Assembly: GCA_003009755.1 (NCBI GenBank) | Contig: PXUB01000001.1 | Coordinates: 85,854-149,853, forward strand | DNA from: Thermoplasmatales archaeon SW_10_69_26 | GTDB lineage: Archaea > Thermoplasmatota > SW-10-69-26 | DNA length: 64,000 nt | Direction of reading: 5' to 3' | Shown: positions 1-9,620 of the stretch, in pieces | How the letters are laid out: each line of letters opens with the position of its first letter | How positions within the stretch are numbered: the first letter of the stretch is position 1 | Notes under the pieces: generated by a model | The model's input: only the letters and a program-made list of their open reading frames with translations | Told to the model about the DNA's origin: nothing | Databases searched by the model: none | Position numbers and translations under genes: made by a program

Positions 1-1
1 G

Positions 2-445
2 CCGGAGGACGCCGTCGTCGTCAACGACCGCATCGCCGACAACATGCTCCAGCAGTTGCTCACCCGCACCGACCAGTACGACGTGCTGGCGATGCCCAAC
101 CTCAACGGCGATTACCTGTCCGACTCCGCCGGCGGCCAGATCGGCGGCCTCGGCATCGCGCCCGGCGCCAACCTCGGCGACGGCCGCGTGCTCGCCGAGC
201 CCGTCCACGGCTCCGCGCCCAAGTACGAGGGCCAGGACAAGGTCAACCCGAGCGCGTTGATGCTCTCCGGCGTCCTCATGCTCGAGCAGATCGGTTGGGA
301 CGACGCCGCCAAGCTGGTGCGCGACGCCGTCGAGGCCCAGATCAGCTCGGGCCGGGTCACCTACGACATCCACCGCAACATCGAGGGCGGCACCAAGCTC
401 GCCACGAGCGAGTTCGCCGACGAGGTCGCCAAGCGGATCTCGTAG
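2..445 (+). CDS. icd: Isocitrate dehydrogenase-like (isocitrate/isopropylmalate dehydrogenase family), C-terminal part; gene truncated by window start
   Basis: Frame open from the window edge; motifs VNDRIADNMLQQLLTR, PNLNGDYLSD, GGLGIAPGANLGD, EPVHGSAPKYEGQDKVNPSA. Confidence 0.85.
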   Translation, partial: PEDAVVVNDRIADNMLQQLLTRTDQYDVLAMPNLNGDYLSDSAGGQIGGLGIAPGANLGDGRVLAEPVHGSAPKYEGQDKVNPSALMLSGVLMLEQIGWDDAAKLVRDAVEAQISSGRVTYDIHRNIEGGTKLATSEFADEVAKRIS

Positions 446-585
446 AGCACGCATCGACGGGCCTGGGGGATCGGCTATCCGCGGGCCGTCCAGGCTGGCC
501 CGAAAAGAGGCCCCCTGGGCCCCGCTCGTCGACCGCGTCTGCTGTCGGGGAAGGCGTTTAGGACCACCGTCGGCCTGCGAGGCTC

Positions 586-1221
586 ATGCCCACGTTCCAC
601 GGCGACGGGCCCCTCTCCGTCGTCGGCATCCCCGGCAGCCTGCGCGACCCCAGCTACACCCGCTTCACCGTTCGCTTGGCCCTCGCCGGCGCCGAGGAGG
701 CCGGCGCCCGGACCCACCTGGCCGACCTGCGCGAGTACGAGCTCCCCTACTGCGACGGCTCCCAAGAGCAGGGCGAGGTCGGTGACGTCGCCAAGTTGCG
801 TGAGGAGGTGCGCGAGGCCGAGGGCATCGTGCTCGGCACGCCCGAATACCATGGCGGCTACTCCGGCGTGCTGAAGAACGCGCTCGACCTGATGGGCTTC
901 GACGAGTTCGAGGGCAAGATGATCGGCCTCGTCGGCGTCAGCGGCGGCCGGATGGGCGGCTTCGGCGCCATGAACGCGCTGCGCGAGGTCGGCCGCGCCC
1001 TGCACGCCTGGGTCGTCCCCACGCAGACCTCGATCCCGAAGGCGTGGAGCGTCTACGACGACGAGACCGGCGAGATCGACGACGAGGAACTCGGCCAGCG
1101 CGTGCGCGAGGTCGGCGAGGAGGTCGTCCGCTACGCGAACCTCCACGAGGCCGAGGACAAGCTCGACTTCCTGCGCACGTGGGAGTGCGCCACCGAGAAC
1201 CCCGGCGCCGAGGCGCGCTGA
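586..1221 (+). CDS. NADPH-dependent FMN reductase / flavodoxin-like fold protein
   Basis: VVGIPGSLRDPSYTR N-terminus and GTPEYHGGYSGVLKNALDL motif typical of the NAD(P)H-dependent FMN reductase family. Confidence 0.8.
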   Translation: MPTFHGDGPLSVVGIPGSLRDPSYTRFTVRLALAGAEEAGARTHLADLREYELPYCDGSQEQGEVGDVAKLREEVREAEGIVLGTPEYHGGYSGVLKNALDLMGFDEFEGKMIGLVGVSGGRMGGFGAMNALREVGRALHAWVVPTQTSIPKAWSVYDDETGEIDDEELGQRVREVGEEVVRYANLHEAEDKLDFLRTWECATENPGAEAR

Positions 1222-1309
1222 GCGCTCGCCCGGCCGACGAGCGAGGTCCCCGGGCGGGCTCGCGCCGGACCGAAGGCGCTTTGGGCCCCCCACCCACGGT
1301 GAGGGTCGA

Positions 1310-1498
1310 GTGGACCTCCCCGACCTCGTCTCCGACCTCAGCAGCGACGAGGAGGCGGGCAGGGCTGCCGCCTGGAAGGAGGAACGATTCGACGAGATCG
1401 TCGCGGAGAACCTCGAGATCGCGGCAGCGGTCCCTGATCCGTCCCCCTCTCCCGCGGATCACGCACGGCTCGTGCCGCATCAGACCCAGCCGTCCTAA
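1310..1498 (+). CDS. Small acidic hypothetical protein (62 aa)
   Basis: GTG-start ORF with acidic composition; runs into the repeat array. Confidence 0.3.
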   Translation: MDLPDLVSDLSSDEEAGRAAAWKEERFDEIVAENLEIAAAVPDPSPSPADHARLVPHQTQPS

Positions 1499-1666
1499 TC
1501 CGGGAGAGGGGACAGCTGACGCTATTCCCCTGTCAGGATCTTGGATCAGTCCCCTCTCCCAGGGATCACGGACGACCGTGCTGCGGTGTCTGCGGTCGTC
1601 CTAATCCGGGAGAGGGGACAGCTGACGCTACTCCCCTGTCAGGATCTTGGATCAGTCCCCTCTCCC
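1437..1666. repeat. Palindromic tandem array, ~106-bp period (1492-1560 vs 1598-1666 plus a degenerate upstream copy), built from the tRNA-Tyr 3' end
   Basis: GTCCTAATCCGGGAGAGGGGACAGCTGACGCT(A)..TCAGTCCCCTCTCCC occurs twice 106 bp apart; each copy contains the stem GGGAGAGGGGAC/GTCCCCTCTCCC matching the tRNA-Tyr T-arm/acceptor. Confidence 0.8.
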
Positions 1667-1770
1667 GGATTCGAACCGGGGACATCCTGCTCTCTGCAGC
1701 GCCTGTCGGGTGCTCACCCGAGAGTGTTCTTCTACAGGCAGGCGCTCCGGCCAGTCTGAGCTAAGAGGGG
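1656..1770 (-). tRNA. tRNA-Tyr(GTA) with ~40-nt intron in the anticodon loop
   Basis: Reverse complement CCCCTCT..TAGCTC..GAGC..CCTGC CTGTAG [intron] A GCAGG..CCCGG TTCGAAT CCGGG AGAGGGG A; canonical 37/38 intron position. Confidence 0.85.
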
Positions 1771-1932
1771 AGCGCCAGGCGATTCCAGAACCTGTACTTC
1801 AGCGTTCCGGCCCCGGCCGGGAGCGGACGTCGCGAACACCTGCCCCGAGCCCGGCAACTACAAGGTAGGCGAGGTTTTCATCGCCGCCGCGGTCGGCGCA
1901 GCGTTCCGCGGACCGCGTGCGGAGGACGACGC

Positions 1933-2310
1933 TTGCCCGACGACACCGTCACCGAGCCCGAGGAGCCCATCGTCGACGAGGACAAGGTCCAGGACCTGCG
2001 TTCCCTGCTCGGCGACGGCCCCGAAGGTGTCGACGGTCTGATCGACACGTTCGTCGACCGCATCCCCGAGGTCATCGAGGACCTCGAACAGGCCGCCAGC
2101 AACGGCGACCTCGAGGAGGTCGGCAACCTCGCCCACAAGGTGAAGGGCGAATCCGCCACGCTGGGCGCCAAGCGGCTCTCGGAGCTGGCCAAGCGCATCG
2201 AGGGGCAGGCCCGCAACGACGAGCTGGCGGACCCCGAAGCGGCGGTCCAACTGCTGATCGACGCCTACGCGGAGACCGAGGACGCCTACGCGGCGCGGCG
2301 CAAGGATTAG
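1933..2310 (+). CDS. HPt (histidine phosphotransfer) domain protein
   Basis: AHKVKGESATLGAKRLSELAKRIEG matches the Hpt motif. Confidence 0.75.
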   Translation: MPDDTVTEPEEPIVDEDKVQDLRSLLGDGPEGVDGLIDTFVDRIPEVIEDLEQAASNGDLEEVGNLAHKVKGESATLGAKRLSELAKRIEGQARNDELADPEAAVQLLIDAYAETEDAYAARRKD

Positions 2311-2709
2311 CTACTTGATCCGGCCCGAGCTGCCCTCCTCTCGCCGGAGCAAGCGGATCAGCTCCTCGACGTCCGAGGAGTGGATCGGCTTCTGCAGGAA
2401 GTCGAAAGCCCCCTTCATGATCATCTCGCGCACACGGGGATCGTCCTCCATCAGGCCCGTGATGACGACGACGCGCGTGTCGGGGTCCTCGTTGAACATG
2501 ACCTGAGCCGTCTGATCGCCGTCCACGTCGGGCAGCATGATATCCAGCAGGACGATGTCGGGTTTCTCCGCTCGGAAGACCTCGAGCGCCTCCTCCGAGC
2601 TCTCCGCCGTCAGGATCCGCTCATCCCGGTCCGTGAACCGCCGAAGCATCTTCTCCAACGTCTGGCGGATGACGGACGAGTTGTCGACGATCAGGTACGT
2701 GCGGCTCAT
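2311..2709 (-). CDS. CheY-like response regulator receiver protein
   Basis: TYLIVDNSS, DIVLLDIMLPDVDG, VVVITG, FDFLQKPI motifs. Confidence 0.9.
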   Translation of the reverse strand: MSRTYLIVDNSSVIRQTLEKMLRRFTDRDERILTAESSEEALEVFRAEKPDIVLLDIMLPDVDGDQTAQVMFNEDPDTRVVVITGLMEDDPRVREMIMKGAFDFLQKPIHSSDVEELIRLLRREEGSSGRIK

Positions 2710-2799
2710 CGTTGGCGCTCGCGAGCGGTCCCCCCAGACCCATCTCGGTCCTCAACGTATAAGTTCCTGGCGTTTCCCCCTGCCGCGAAGGTCAGCCTC

Positions 2800-4257
2800 T
2801 CAGAACAGCGTCTCCTGCTTGCGGTGCTCCTCGCCGGGGATATCGACCGGATACCGACCGGTGAGGCATCCGGTGCAAAGGCTGCCCTCGGGCTTCCCGA
2901 TCGCTCGCTTGAGACCCGGGATCGAGACGTAGGCGAGGGAGTCGGCACCGATCGTGTCGCGGATCTCCTCGACGGACTTGTCGGCCGCGATGAGCTCCTC
3001 GCGCGTCTTCATGTCGATGCCGAGGTAACAGGGCGCCTGGATCGGCGGGCACCCGATACGGACGTGGACCTCCTCGGCGCCGGCCTCGCGCAGCATGTCG
3101 GTGAGCTGGCCCATCGTCGTGCCGCGCACGATCGAGTCGTCGACGAGCACGACCCGGTTGCCCTCGACGACGCTCTGGACCGGGTTGAGCTTGATGTTGA
3201 CGCCGCTGGCGCGCTCCTCCTGGCTGGGCATGATGAACGTGCGGTGCACGTAGCGGTTCTTCATCAGGCCCTCCGCCATCGGGAGATCGAGCTGCCGGGC
3301 GAACCCGAGCGCGTGCGATCGACCGCTGTCCGGCACGGGCACGACGATGTCGGCGTCCACCGGGCTCTCGTTGGCCAGCTGCTCGCCGATGCCGACGCGC
3401 ACGTCGTAGACCTCGCGGTCGTCGATGCGGCTGTCGGCGCGCGAGAAGTACACGTACTCGAACTGGCAGTGCGCCAGGTCGGCGCTTTGCGCGTTCGTCA
3501 TGTGGCCCTCGTAGCCGCCGGGCGTGATCTCGACGATCTCCCCCGGCTTCACGTCGCGGATCGGCTCGCCGCCCAGGGCCTCGATGGCGACGGTCTCGCT
3601 GGCGACGGCGTAGCCGCCGACCTCGCTCTCGGAGCCGTTCTGACCGCCGTAGGCGGCCGGCAGCTTGCCAAGCGCCAACGGCTTGATGCCGCGCGGGTCA
3701 CGGACCGCGAGGATCCGTTCGCCGACGACGAGCACGAGGCTGTAGGCGCCCACGATCTGCCGCATGACGCGACGCATCGCGCGCACCGGGGACTTCGCGT
3801 CGGAGAGCTCGTTGGCGAACAGGCGGACGATGACCTCGCTGTCGTTGTCCGTGATGAACGCCCAGCCGCTCTCCTGGAGATCCTCGCGGATCCCGTCGGC
3901 GTTCACGATCTCGCCGTTGTGGCCGAGCGCGATCGAGCCCTCGGCGCTGGAGACGCACACCGGGTGCGCGTTCTCGAGCCGCGAGGTGCCGGCCGTCGAG
4001 TAGCGGGTGTGGCCGAGCCCGACGCGGCCCGTCAGCTGCTCGAGCTCCTTGGCCTGGAAGATGTTCTCGACGAGGCCCATGCCTTTGATCGTCTGCAGAC
4101 CGTCGTCGAAGGTCGCGATCCCGGCCGACTCCTGTCCACGGTGCTGGATCGCGCGCATCGCCTGGTAGAGGGCGGGCGCAACGTCCCGCTCCGCGGCGAT
4201 GCCAGCGACCCCGCACTTGTCCTGCGCGAGCCCGGAGCGGTCCGGGAGACCATCCAT
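2800..4257 (-). CDS. purF: Amidophosphoribosyltransferase
   Basis: DKCGVAGIAAERDVAPALYQAMRAIQHRGQESAGI, GHTRYSTAG, VVLVDDSIVRGTTMGQL. Confidence 0.95.
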   Translation of the reverse strand: MDGLPDRSGLAQDKCGVAGIAAERDVAPALYQAMRAIQHRGQESAGIATFDDGLQTIKGMGLVENIFQAKELEQLTGRVGLGHTRYSTAGTSRLENAHPVCVSSAEGSIALGHNGEIVNADGIREDLQESGWAFITDNDSEVIVRLFANELSDAKSPVRAMRRVMRQIVGAYSLVLVVGERILAVRDPRGIKPLALGKLPAAYGGQNGSESEVGGYAVASETVAIEALGGEPIRDVKPGEIVEITPGGYEGHMTNAQSADLAHCQFEYVYFSRADSRIDDREVYDVRVGIGEQLANESPVDADIVVPVPDSGRSHALGFARQLDLPMAEGLMKNRYVHRTFIMPSQEERASGVNIKLNPVQSVVEGNRVVLVDDSIVRGTTMGQLTDMLREAGAEEVHVRIGCPPIQAPCYLGIDMKTREELIAADKSVEEIRDTIGADSLAYVSIPGLKRAIGKPEGSLCTGCLTGRYPVDIPGEEHRKQETLF

Positions 4258-4378
4258 GACGGGCGAGTCATGGGTCGCTGCGGTACTTCAACGTTTGCTT
4301 CCGCACCGTCGAGCACCGGACAGGGGATCTCCAGCCGGCGCCCTGGGACCGGTCGGCGAACCCCCTCGCGATCGAGCC

Positions 4379-4798
4379 TCACACGGTGGATTGGTCGAGG
4401 ACCCGGCGGGCCTCGGCGTTGTCGTCGGTGATCAACACGAAGTTGCCTTGCTTCCCGTACGTCGTGCCGAAGCAGCTCTCGATGTTGATGCCCGCCTTCG
4501 CCAAGCGTCGACAGACGTCGGCGAAAGCGTGTCGGTCGTTCGACAGCGTCATCACGTGCACGTCCTCGCGCGTGCCCGCGAAGCCGGCCTCCTCGAGCAC
4601 CTCGAGGCATCGGTCGCCGTCGCTGACGAGGAACTGCGCCTCGCCCTCGCGGCCTTTGGGGACCACGTTGACGCCCTCCACCTGCACCCCGCGCTCGGCC
4701 AAGATGCCCGTCAGCTTGGCCATCGCCCCCGGCTCGTCGGGGATCACGGATCGGATCACGTCCGCCATCGGGTTGCTCAGATGTTCGGCCGACCGCAT
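4379..4798 (-). CDS. ACT domain protein (tandem ACT)
   Basis: RSVIPDEPGAMAKLTGILAERGVQVEGVNVVP and a second ACT-like repeat. Confidence 0.75.
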   Translation of the reverse strand: MRSAEHLSNPMADVIRSVIPDEPGAMAKLTGILAERGVQVEGVNVVPKGREGEAQFLVSDGDRCLEVLEEAGFAGTREDVHVMTLSNDRHAFADVCRRLAKAGINIESCFGTTYGKQGNFVLITDDNAEARRVLDQSTV

Positions 4799-4845
4799 AA
4801 GGACTAGGGAAGGGCCGGGGATCGCTGCCGCCTGACCGACCCCCC

Positions 4846-5146
4846 GGTCGGCCGTCCGATCGAAGACGTCGTCGTGCTACATCGACTCCAACGCTCGGTC
4901 GAGGTCCGTCGTGAGATCGACTGGAACCCCCACCCCGAGCATCGGCTCCCCACGGTGGGCCCCGCAGCAACGATGCTCGGGATCCGGCCGAAGCAGAGCT
5001 TAGGCCTCCCGCTGGCGTCGGCCCTGCGGGCAGCGACGCCAGCGACACGGACGGCCTCGACGGTGGGCACGGTCGGCCGTCCTATCGAAGACGTCGTCGT
5101 GCTACATCGACTCCAACGCTTGGTCGAGGTCCGTCTCGAGATCGAC
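4846..5146. repeat. Direct repeat of the 3' end of the PLP enzyme gene (4846-4921 vs 5071-5146)
   Basis: GGTCGGCCGTCC(G/T)ATCGAAGACGTCGTCGTGCTACATCGACTCCAACGCT(C/T)GGTCGAGGTCCGTC.. ~95% identical, 225 bp apart. Confidence 0.9.
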
Positions 5147-6277
5147 GACGTCTTCGATCCCGACGCTCAACCGGATCAAGCCGTCGGCGATGCCGGCCTC
5201 GCGGCGTTCCTCGTCGGAGAGCGGCGCGTGCGTCATGCTGGCCGGGTGCTGGATGAGGGTCTCGACGCCGCCCAGGGACACGCCCAGGGTGGCGACCTCG
5301 GTCGATTCGAGGGCGCGGCGGCCGGCCTCGACGCCGCCGTCGACCTCGAAGGACACGATCGCGCCGAAGCCGTCCATCTGGCGGGCGGCCACGTCGTGGC
5401 CGGGGTGGGTCTCGAGGCTGGGGTGGTAGACCTCGGTGACGAGCGGATGGTCGTCGAGGAAGGCGGCCAGCTGGCGTGCGGTCTCGTTCTGGCGTTGCAC
5501 GCGCAGCTCGAGGGTCTTCATGCCGCGGTGGGCGAGGAAGGCGTCGTTGGGCGCCAGCGATGGGCCCAGCATCTTGTACGTCGTCCACATCGACTCGATC
5601 GTGTCCCGATCGGCGACGATGGCGCCGGCGGTCACGTCGCTGTGGCCGGCGAGGAACTTCGTGCCGGAGTGGAGGACGACGTCGGCGCCCAGCTCGAGCG
5701 GGCGCTGGTTGACGGGGCTGGCGAACGTGTTGTCGACGAACACCGGCACGTCCCTCTCGTGCGCGATGTCGCTGATCGCCTCGACGTCGGCGACCTGCAG
5801 CAAGGGGTTGGAGGGGGTCTCGAGGTAGACGAGGGAGGTGTCCTCGGTGATCTCGTCGGCGAACCGGTCGACGTCGGTGCCGGGCAGGAACGTCGTCTCG
5901 ACCCCGTAGTCCGGCAGCAGGCGGGCCATCATCTCTTGCGTGGCGCTGTAGAGGCTGTTCTGCGCCACGATGCGCTCGCCCTCGCGCGCCTGGTCGATCA
6001 AGGCGGTCGCGATGGCGCCCATGCCGGAGCTGGCGGCCAGCGCGGCTTCGCCGCTCTCGACGTCGGCCAGGGCCTCCTCGAAGCGGGCCACGGTCGGGTT
6101 ACCCCATCGCGCGTAGAACTCCTCGGGGCGCTTGGCTTGGGCGAACGCGGCGCCCTGTTCGGCGCTCTCGAGGCTCCAGGTGGCCGATTGCTCGATCGAG
6201 AGGCCAAGCCCGTCGTGATCTTCCTCGGAGGCGGTGGCTTCGAGGAACGCGGTGGCGCGTTGCCGGTCCCCGCTCAC
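5102..6277 (-). CDS. Cystathionine gamma-synthase/lyase family PLP-dependent enzyme
   Basis: SGMGAIATALI, VFVDNTFASPVNQRPLELGADVVLHSGTKFLAGHSDV (PLP lysine), GGVETLIQHPASMTH. Confidence 0.92.
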   Translation of the reverse strand: MSGDRQRATAFLEATASEEDHDGLGLSIEQSATWSLESAEQGAAFAQAKRPEEFYARWGNPTVARFEEALADVESGEAALAASSGMGAIATALIDQAREGERIVAQNSLYSATQEMMARLLPDYGVETTFLPGTDVDRFADEITEDTSLVYLETPSNPLLQVADVEAISDIAHERDVPVFVDNTFASPVNQRPLELGADVVLHSGTKFLAGHSDVTAGAIVADRDTIESMWTTYKMLGPSLAPNDAFLAHRGMKTLELRVQRQNETARQLAAFLDDHPLVTEVYHPSLETHPGHDVAARQMDGFGAIVSFEVDGGVEAGRRALESTEVATLGVSLGGVETLIQHPASMTHAPLSDEERREAGIADGLIRLSVGIEDVVDLETDLDQALESM

Positions 6278-7041
6278 GGGCGATCCCTCCGGGGGCCGGT
6301 CTCGTGGCGGTCGAGCACGGCGTCCACCTGCTCGTGCAGGATCTCCGGGTCGGGCACGTCGACGTCGTCGAAGCCGGCCGAGCGCTCGGGTTGGCCATCC
6401 AGGTCCGGATGGCCGGGCACGAGGTCCCCGCCGGTCGGCGGCGCCGGGCCGGGCGCCCTCACGGTGGGGCGCACGCGGTGGCGAGGGTCGTCGTCGGTCT
6501 CCGTCGAGGGCGCAGGGCGAGCGGGCACGCGGCGACCCGCGTCGGTCCCTCGCGGCGGGCGGTCCCTGGTCTCGGCGGGTCGGCCGGTCTCGGCGGACAC
6601 GGGCGCCGGCTGCGGCGCGGGCTCGGCCGGCTCGTCCGCGTCGATCGCCGGCTCGAGCTCGTCGGTCGCCACCTCGTCGGCCCCCTCGGTCTCGTCGAGG
6701 CTCTCCGGTTGGGGGTTCTCGGTCTCGTCGGCATCGTCGTCGCCGAGCCCGATGCGGCGCCGGAGCCGAGCCAGCAAGCCATCGTCGGCCTCGTCGACCT
6801 CCTCGGCGTTCTCGGCCGTGGCGGGGCTCTCGTCGGCGTCGGGGGCTTGCCCGGGGTCGAAGCGGTCGACGAGCTCGTCCACCACGCTTCCGCCGGACGA
6901 GCCGGTCGCCGATCCCGAGCGGCCCCGGGTGGGGACCATCGGGGTCGGCGGCGGAGCCGTCCGTGGGCCGGCGTCTGGTGTGCTCGTCGGCTGAGCCTGG
7001 CTGTCGTCGACCGTCGGCCGCGAGGCCGCATCCTCGACCAT
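6274..7041 (-). CDS. Hypothetical low-complexity acidic/proline-rich protein
   Basis: ORF overlapping the PLP gene start by 4 nt; D/E/P/T-rich. Confidence 0.5.
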   Translation of the reverse strand: MVEDAASRPTVDDSQAQPTSTPDAGPRTAPPPTPMVPTRGRSGSATGSSGGSVVDELVDRFDPGQAPDADESPATAENAEEVDEADDGLLARLRRRIGLGDDDADETENPQPESLDETEGADEVATDELEPAIDADEPAEPAPQPAPVSAETGRPAETRDRPPRGTDAGRRVPARPAPSTETDDDPRHRVRPTVRAPGPAPPTGGDLVPGHPDLDGQPERSAGFDDVDVPDPEILHEQVDAVLDRHETGPRRDRP

Positions 7042-7090
7042 CGGCCGGCCAACCGCGTCCCGCCAGGTAAAGGCTTCCGGGCGCGGCAGG

Positions 7091-7903
7091 TCAGCCGTCG
7101 GTCAACAGCTTGCGGGCCTCGCGCCAGTCGCCCTTGCGCGGCTCGGTGCGGTCCTGGTCGGCGTAGAAGGCCTCGACGAGGACGCGATCGACGTCGGCCT
7201 CGCGCGTGGCTTCCAGGATCGCGTCGAGGTCGGCCTCGCCGGCGCCCGGCATCAGGTGATCGCGGATGCCGGCCTCGGTCTCGACGAGGTCCATGACGTG
7301 GGTGAGCTGCCAGGGATCGCCCAGCGCGTGGCCCCAGGTGTCCAGGTCCCAGCGGTTGCCGTCGCGGTGGGCCTGGATGGCCGCGTGGCCGGGGTCCAGG
7401 CAGAAGCCGACCTCGGTGAGCGGGTCGAGGAACGCGGCGACCTCTTGGGGGGTGCCCATCGGGGAGCCGGTGTTCTCGACGATGACGTCGACCTCGTCGC
7501 CGGCGCTGCGCGCCAGCGCTTGCAAGCTGGCGTGGGCGGTCTGCAGGCCCTCCTCGAGCACCTCGCGGCGCGGGTAGCCGCGGAAGTCGGGGGCCTCGAC
7601 GTGGAACACGATGTAGCTGGCCTCGGCGGTGCGGGCGATCGCCAGGCAATCCTGGGCGATCTCGCGAGCGGCCCGCGCCAGCGGCTCGCGGGGATGAGCC
7701 AAGGCCTGGGTCCGCCAGGGGGCGTGGATGCCCAGCCCGACACCCAGCTCGTCGCAGGTGTCGGCCAGGTCCGTCGGGTCGAGCCCGTCCGGCCAGGGTG
7801 CATCGAGGGAGAGTTCGACGAAGTCGTAGCCCGTCTCGGCCGCCAGCTCGAGCCCCTGGCGGGGCTGGCCGGCACCGATCCACCACGGCAAACCGAGCTG
7901 CAC
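7091..7903 (-). CDS. Sugar phosphate isomerase/epimerase-like TIM barrel (AP endonuclease family 2)
   Basis: YDFVELSLDAPWP, IVENTGSPMGTPQEVAAFLDPL..FCLDPGHAAI. Confidence 0.75.
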   Translation of the reverse strand: MQLGLPWWIGAGQPRQGLELAAETGYDFVELSLDAPWPDGLDPTDLADTCDELGVGLGIHAPWRTQALAHPREPLARAAREIAQDCLAIARTAEASYIVFHVEAPDFRGYPRREVLEEGLQTAHASLQALARSAGDEVDVIVENTGSPMGTPQEVAAFLDPLTEVGFCLDPGHAAIQAHRDGNRWDLDTWGHALGDPWQLTHVMDLVETEAGIRDHLMPGAGEADLDAILEATREADVDRVLVEAFYADQDRTEPRKGDWREARKLLTDG

Positions 7904-8049
7904 ACCTCACGAACGCGGACGTGCGTGAAAAGCCAACGGGTGGGGAGGGGGGCCATAGGGAAGCTCAGCGCTTCGCCCGTCAATCATCCACAACGCGGAT
8001 GTGAATCTTCTCGAAGGGACGCTTTTACCTCTGTATGTTCTAGATTCGA

Positions 8050-8244
8050 ATGGGAAAACGAACGGTGGATCGGAGAGTTACTTTCGGGACCCTACTGGGT
8101 TTGGCGCTGATCGTGGCCGCTCTTCCCGCCGGCCTGGCAGACGCACTGACGTGCTCGACCAGCATGCCAGGATGCGAAATGGATCTCCTTCCATCCACAG
8201 GCACCGTAGAATCGGAGGTTCGCGTAGACCGGTATCGGGATTGA
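8050..8244 (+). CDS. Short putative secreted protein (64 aa), possibly truncated
   Basis: Signal-peptide-like N-terminus MGKRTVDRRVTFGTLLGLALIVAALPAGLADA. Confidence 0.35.
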   Translation: MGKRTVDRRVTFGTLLGLALIVAALPAGLADALTCSTSMPGCEMDLLPSTGTVESEVRVDRYRD

Positions 8245-8327
8245 CCGGCGAAACAGACTGACGTAAGAGGGGGCGGGCCCCCCACTTAGACCCTCCAAAG
8301 ATAGCCCACATCACTGGAAGACGGATC

Positions 8328-9590
8328 ATGTCATCGCCGCGAACTGTCGTGTTCCTGGCCGTATTCAGCCTCACCCTGGGTTCGATCATCCCCACCGCGA
8401 TCGCGGTGAACCCGACGGACGACGATGCCGGATCTGGAGGCGATGCAGGCGATCGACCTGAGGCCGCGACCCGCATCCAGCCTGGCGTCTACGAGGGGGA
8501 GACGAGCCCACCGATGGACGAGTACGATTGGTACGAGTTCCACGCCGAACGAGGGGAGGGGCTGACGATCCAAGCCTCGAACTTGGCGAGCAGTCAACGA
8601 TTGTCTCTCTACGATCCCAGCGGAACTGAGAGGGTTGAGCTCTCCAGGTTCGACAGCACCCGGACGATCACCGTCCACGAGGCGGGCGTCTGGCAGGTCG
8701 AGATCCGTCAGAGCCGGTACAGCCTCAGCCCTCCGAGCGAGTACGCGTTCTCGGTCCGCTTGGAACCGCAGGAGGCCTTCGCGGTCGGGGAGGAGCTTCC
8801 CGGCGGTAGCGTCGTGGAAGCCTCGGTGGATCGACCGGCCTCGATGAACCTGCAGGCGTTCGCGTGCGCTCGGCAAGGCCCAGGCGTCGGCCCCGAGAGC
8901 GCCGGCTACCAGTTCTCCGTGAACGCCACTGTCGACGGACAAACAGGCACCCTCATGCTCATCGGGTTCATCGGTTCGTCTGGCACAGACGAGGCGGTGT
9001 TCGTGGACGGTCCCCTCGCAGGGAGCATAGAGCTCCCTCTCGAGGTTGATCTGGACCGCTTCGGCCACTGCATCGGGGTCATATTCAGCGGGGATGTGGA
9101 TCGCGCTCTCGTGCGGGGAGGGGTCTTCGCTCTCCACGCCGACACCGACTCGATCCTCTCCTTCGGCACCAACCGGACCGCCGAAACCCGGTCGTTCGCG
9201 ACCGACGAGGTCGTCCGCTGGGACGGAGCCTCCAACAGCACCCGGGTCCGCGGCCCTGGCGTGAACGTAGCCGACGACCGTTCCACCGAGCGAGCTCTCC
9301 CGGAGGGCTTCTTCGGTCGCTTCTCCACCTACGGCTCGGGGGGTTGGGTCGAGACACCCGACGGTTCACGGATCCAGATCGATGAAGGGGAAGGCGGGAT
9401 CGCGTTGGCTTCGCAGCCGTCGGGGGAATGGCGGTTCCACGTCGATCGGTCCGTCTCGGTCGTTGCTGCCGACCGCTCCTACCTGATCGGTGCCCGATTG
9501 CCAGCACTGGGTCTTGCCGAGCCTGTCACCGTCCTCACCGAGCCAGACCCCTGCCCCAGCGCCGAATGCCGGTTGACGATAGGGATCTGA
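8328..9590 (+). CDS. Secreted protein with pre-peptidase C-terminal-like domain
   Basis: Signal peptide; PPMDEYDWYEFHAERGEGLTIQAS..LSLYDPSGTERV. Confidence 0.65.
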   Translation: MSSPRTVVFLAVFSLTLGSIIPTAIAVNPTDDDAGSGGDAGDRPEAATRIQPGVYEGETSPPMDEYDWYEFHAERGEGLTIQASNLASSQRLSLYDPSGTERVELSRFDSTRTITVHEAGVWQVEIRQSRYSLSPPSEYAFSVRLEPQEAFAVGEELPGGSVVEASVDRPASMNLQAFACARQGPGVGPESAGYQFSVNATVDGQTGTLMLIGFIGSSGTDEAVFVDGPLAGSIELPLEVDLDRFGHCIGVIFSGDVDRALVRGGVFALHADTDSILSFGTNRTAETRSFATDEVVRWDGASNSTRVRGPGVNVADDRSTERALPEGFFGRFSTYGSGGWVETPDGSRIQIDEGEGGIALASQPSGEWRFHVDRSVSVVAADRSYLIGARLPALGLAEPVTVLTEPDPCPSAECRLTIGI

Positions 9591-9620
9591 GTCGGGCTCG
9601 TTCGCCGGGCAGTCGGCCCG

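Noticed and set aside
2380-6994. Plus-strand ORFs 2380..4431 (683 aa) and 4874..6994 (706 aa)
   Set aside because: Antisense to the response regulator, purF and the PLP enzyme, which have clear family motifs
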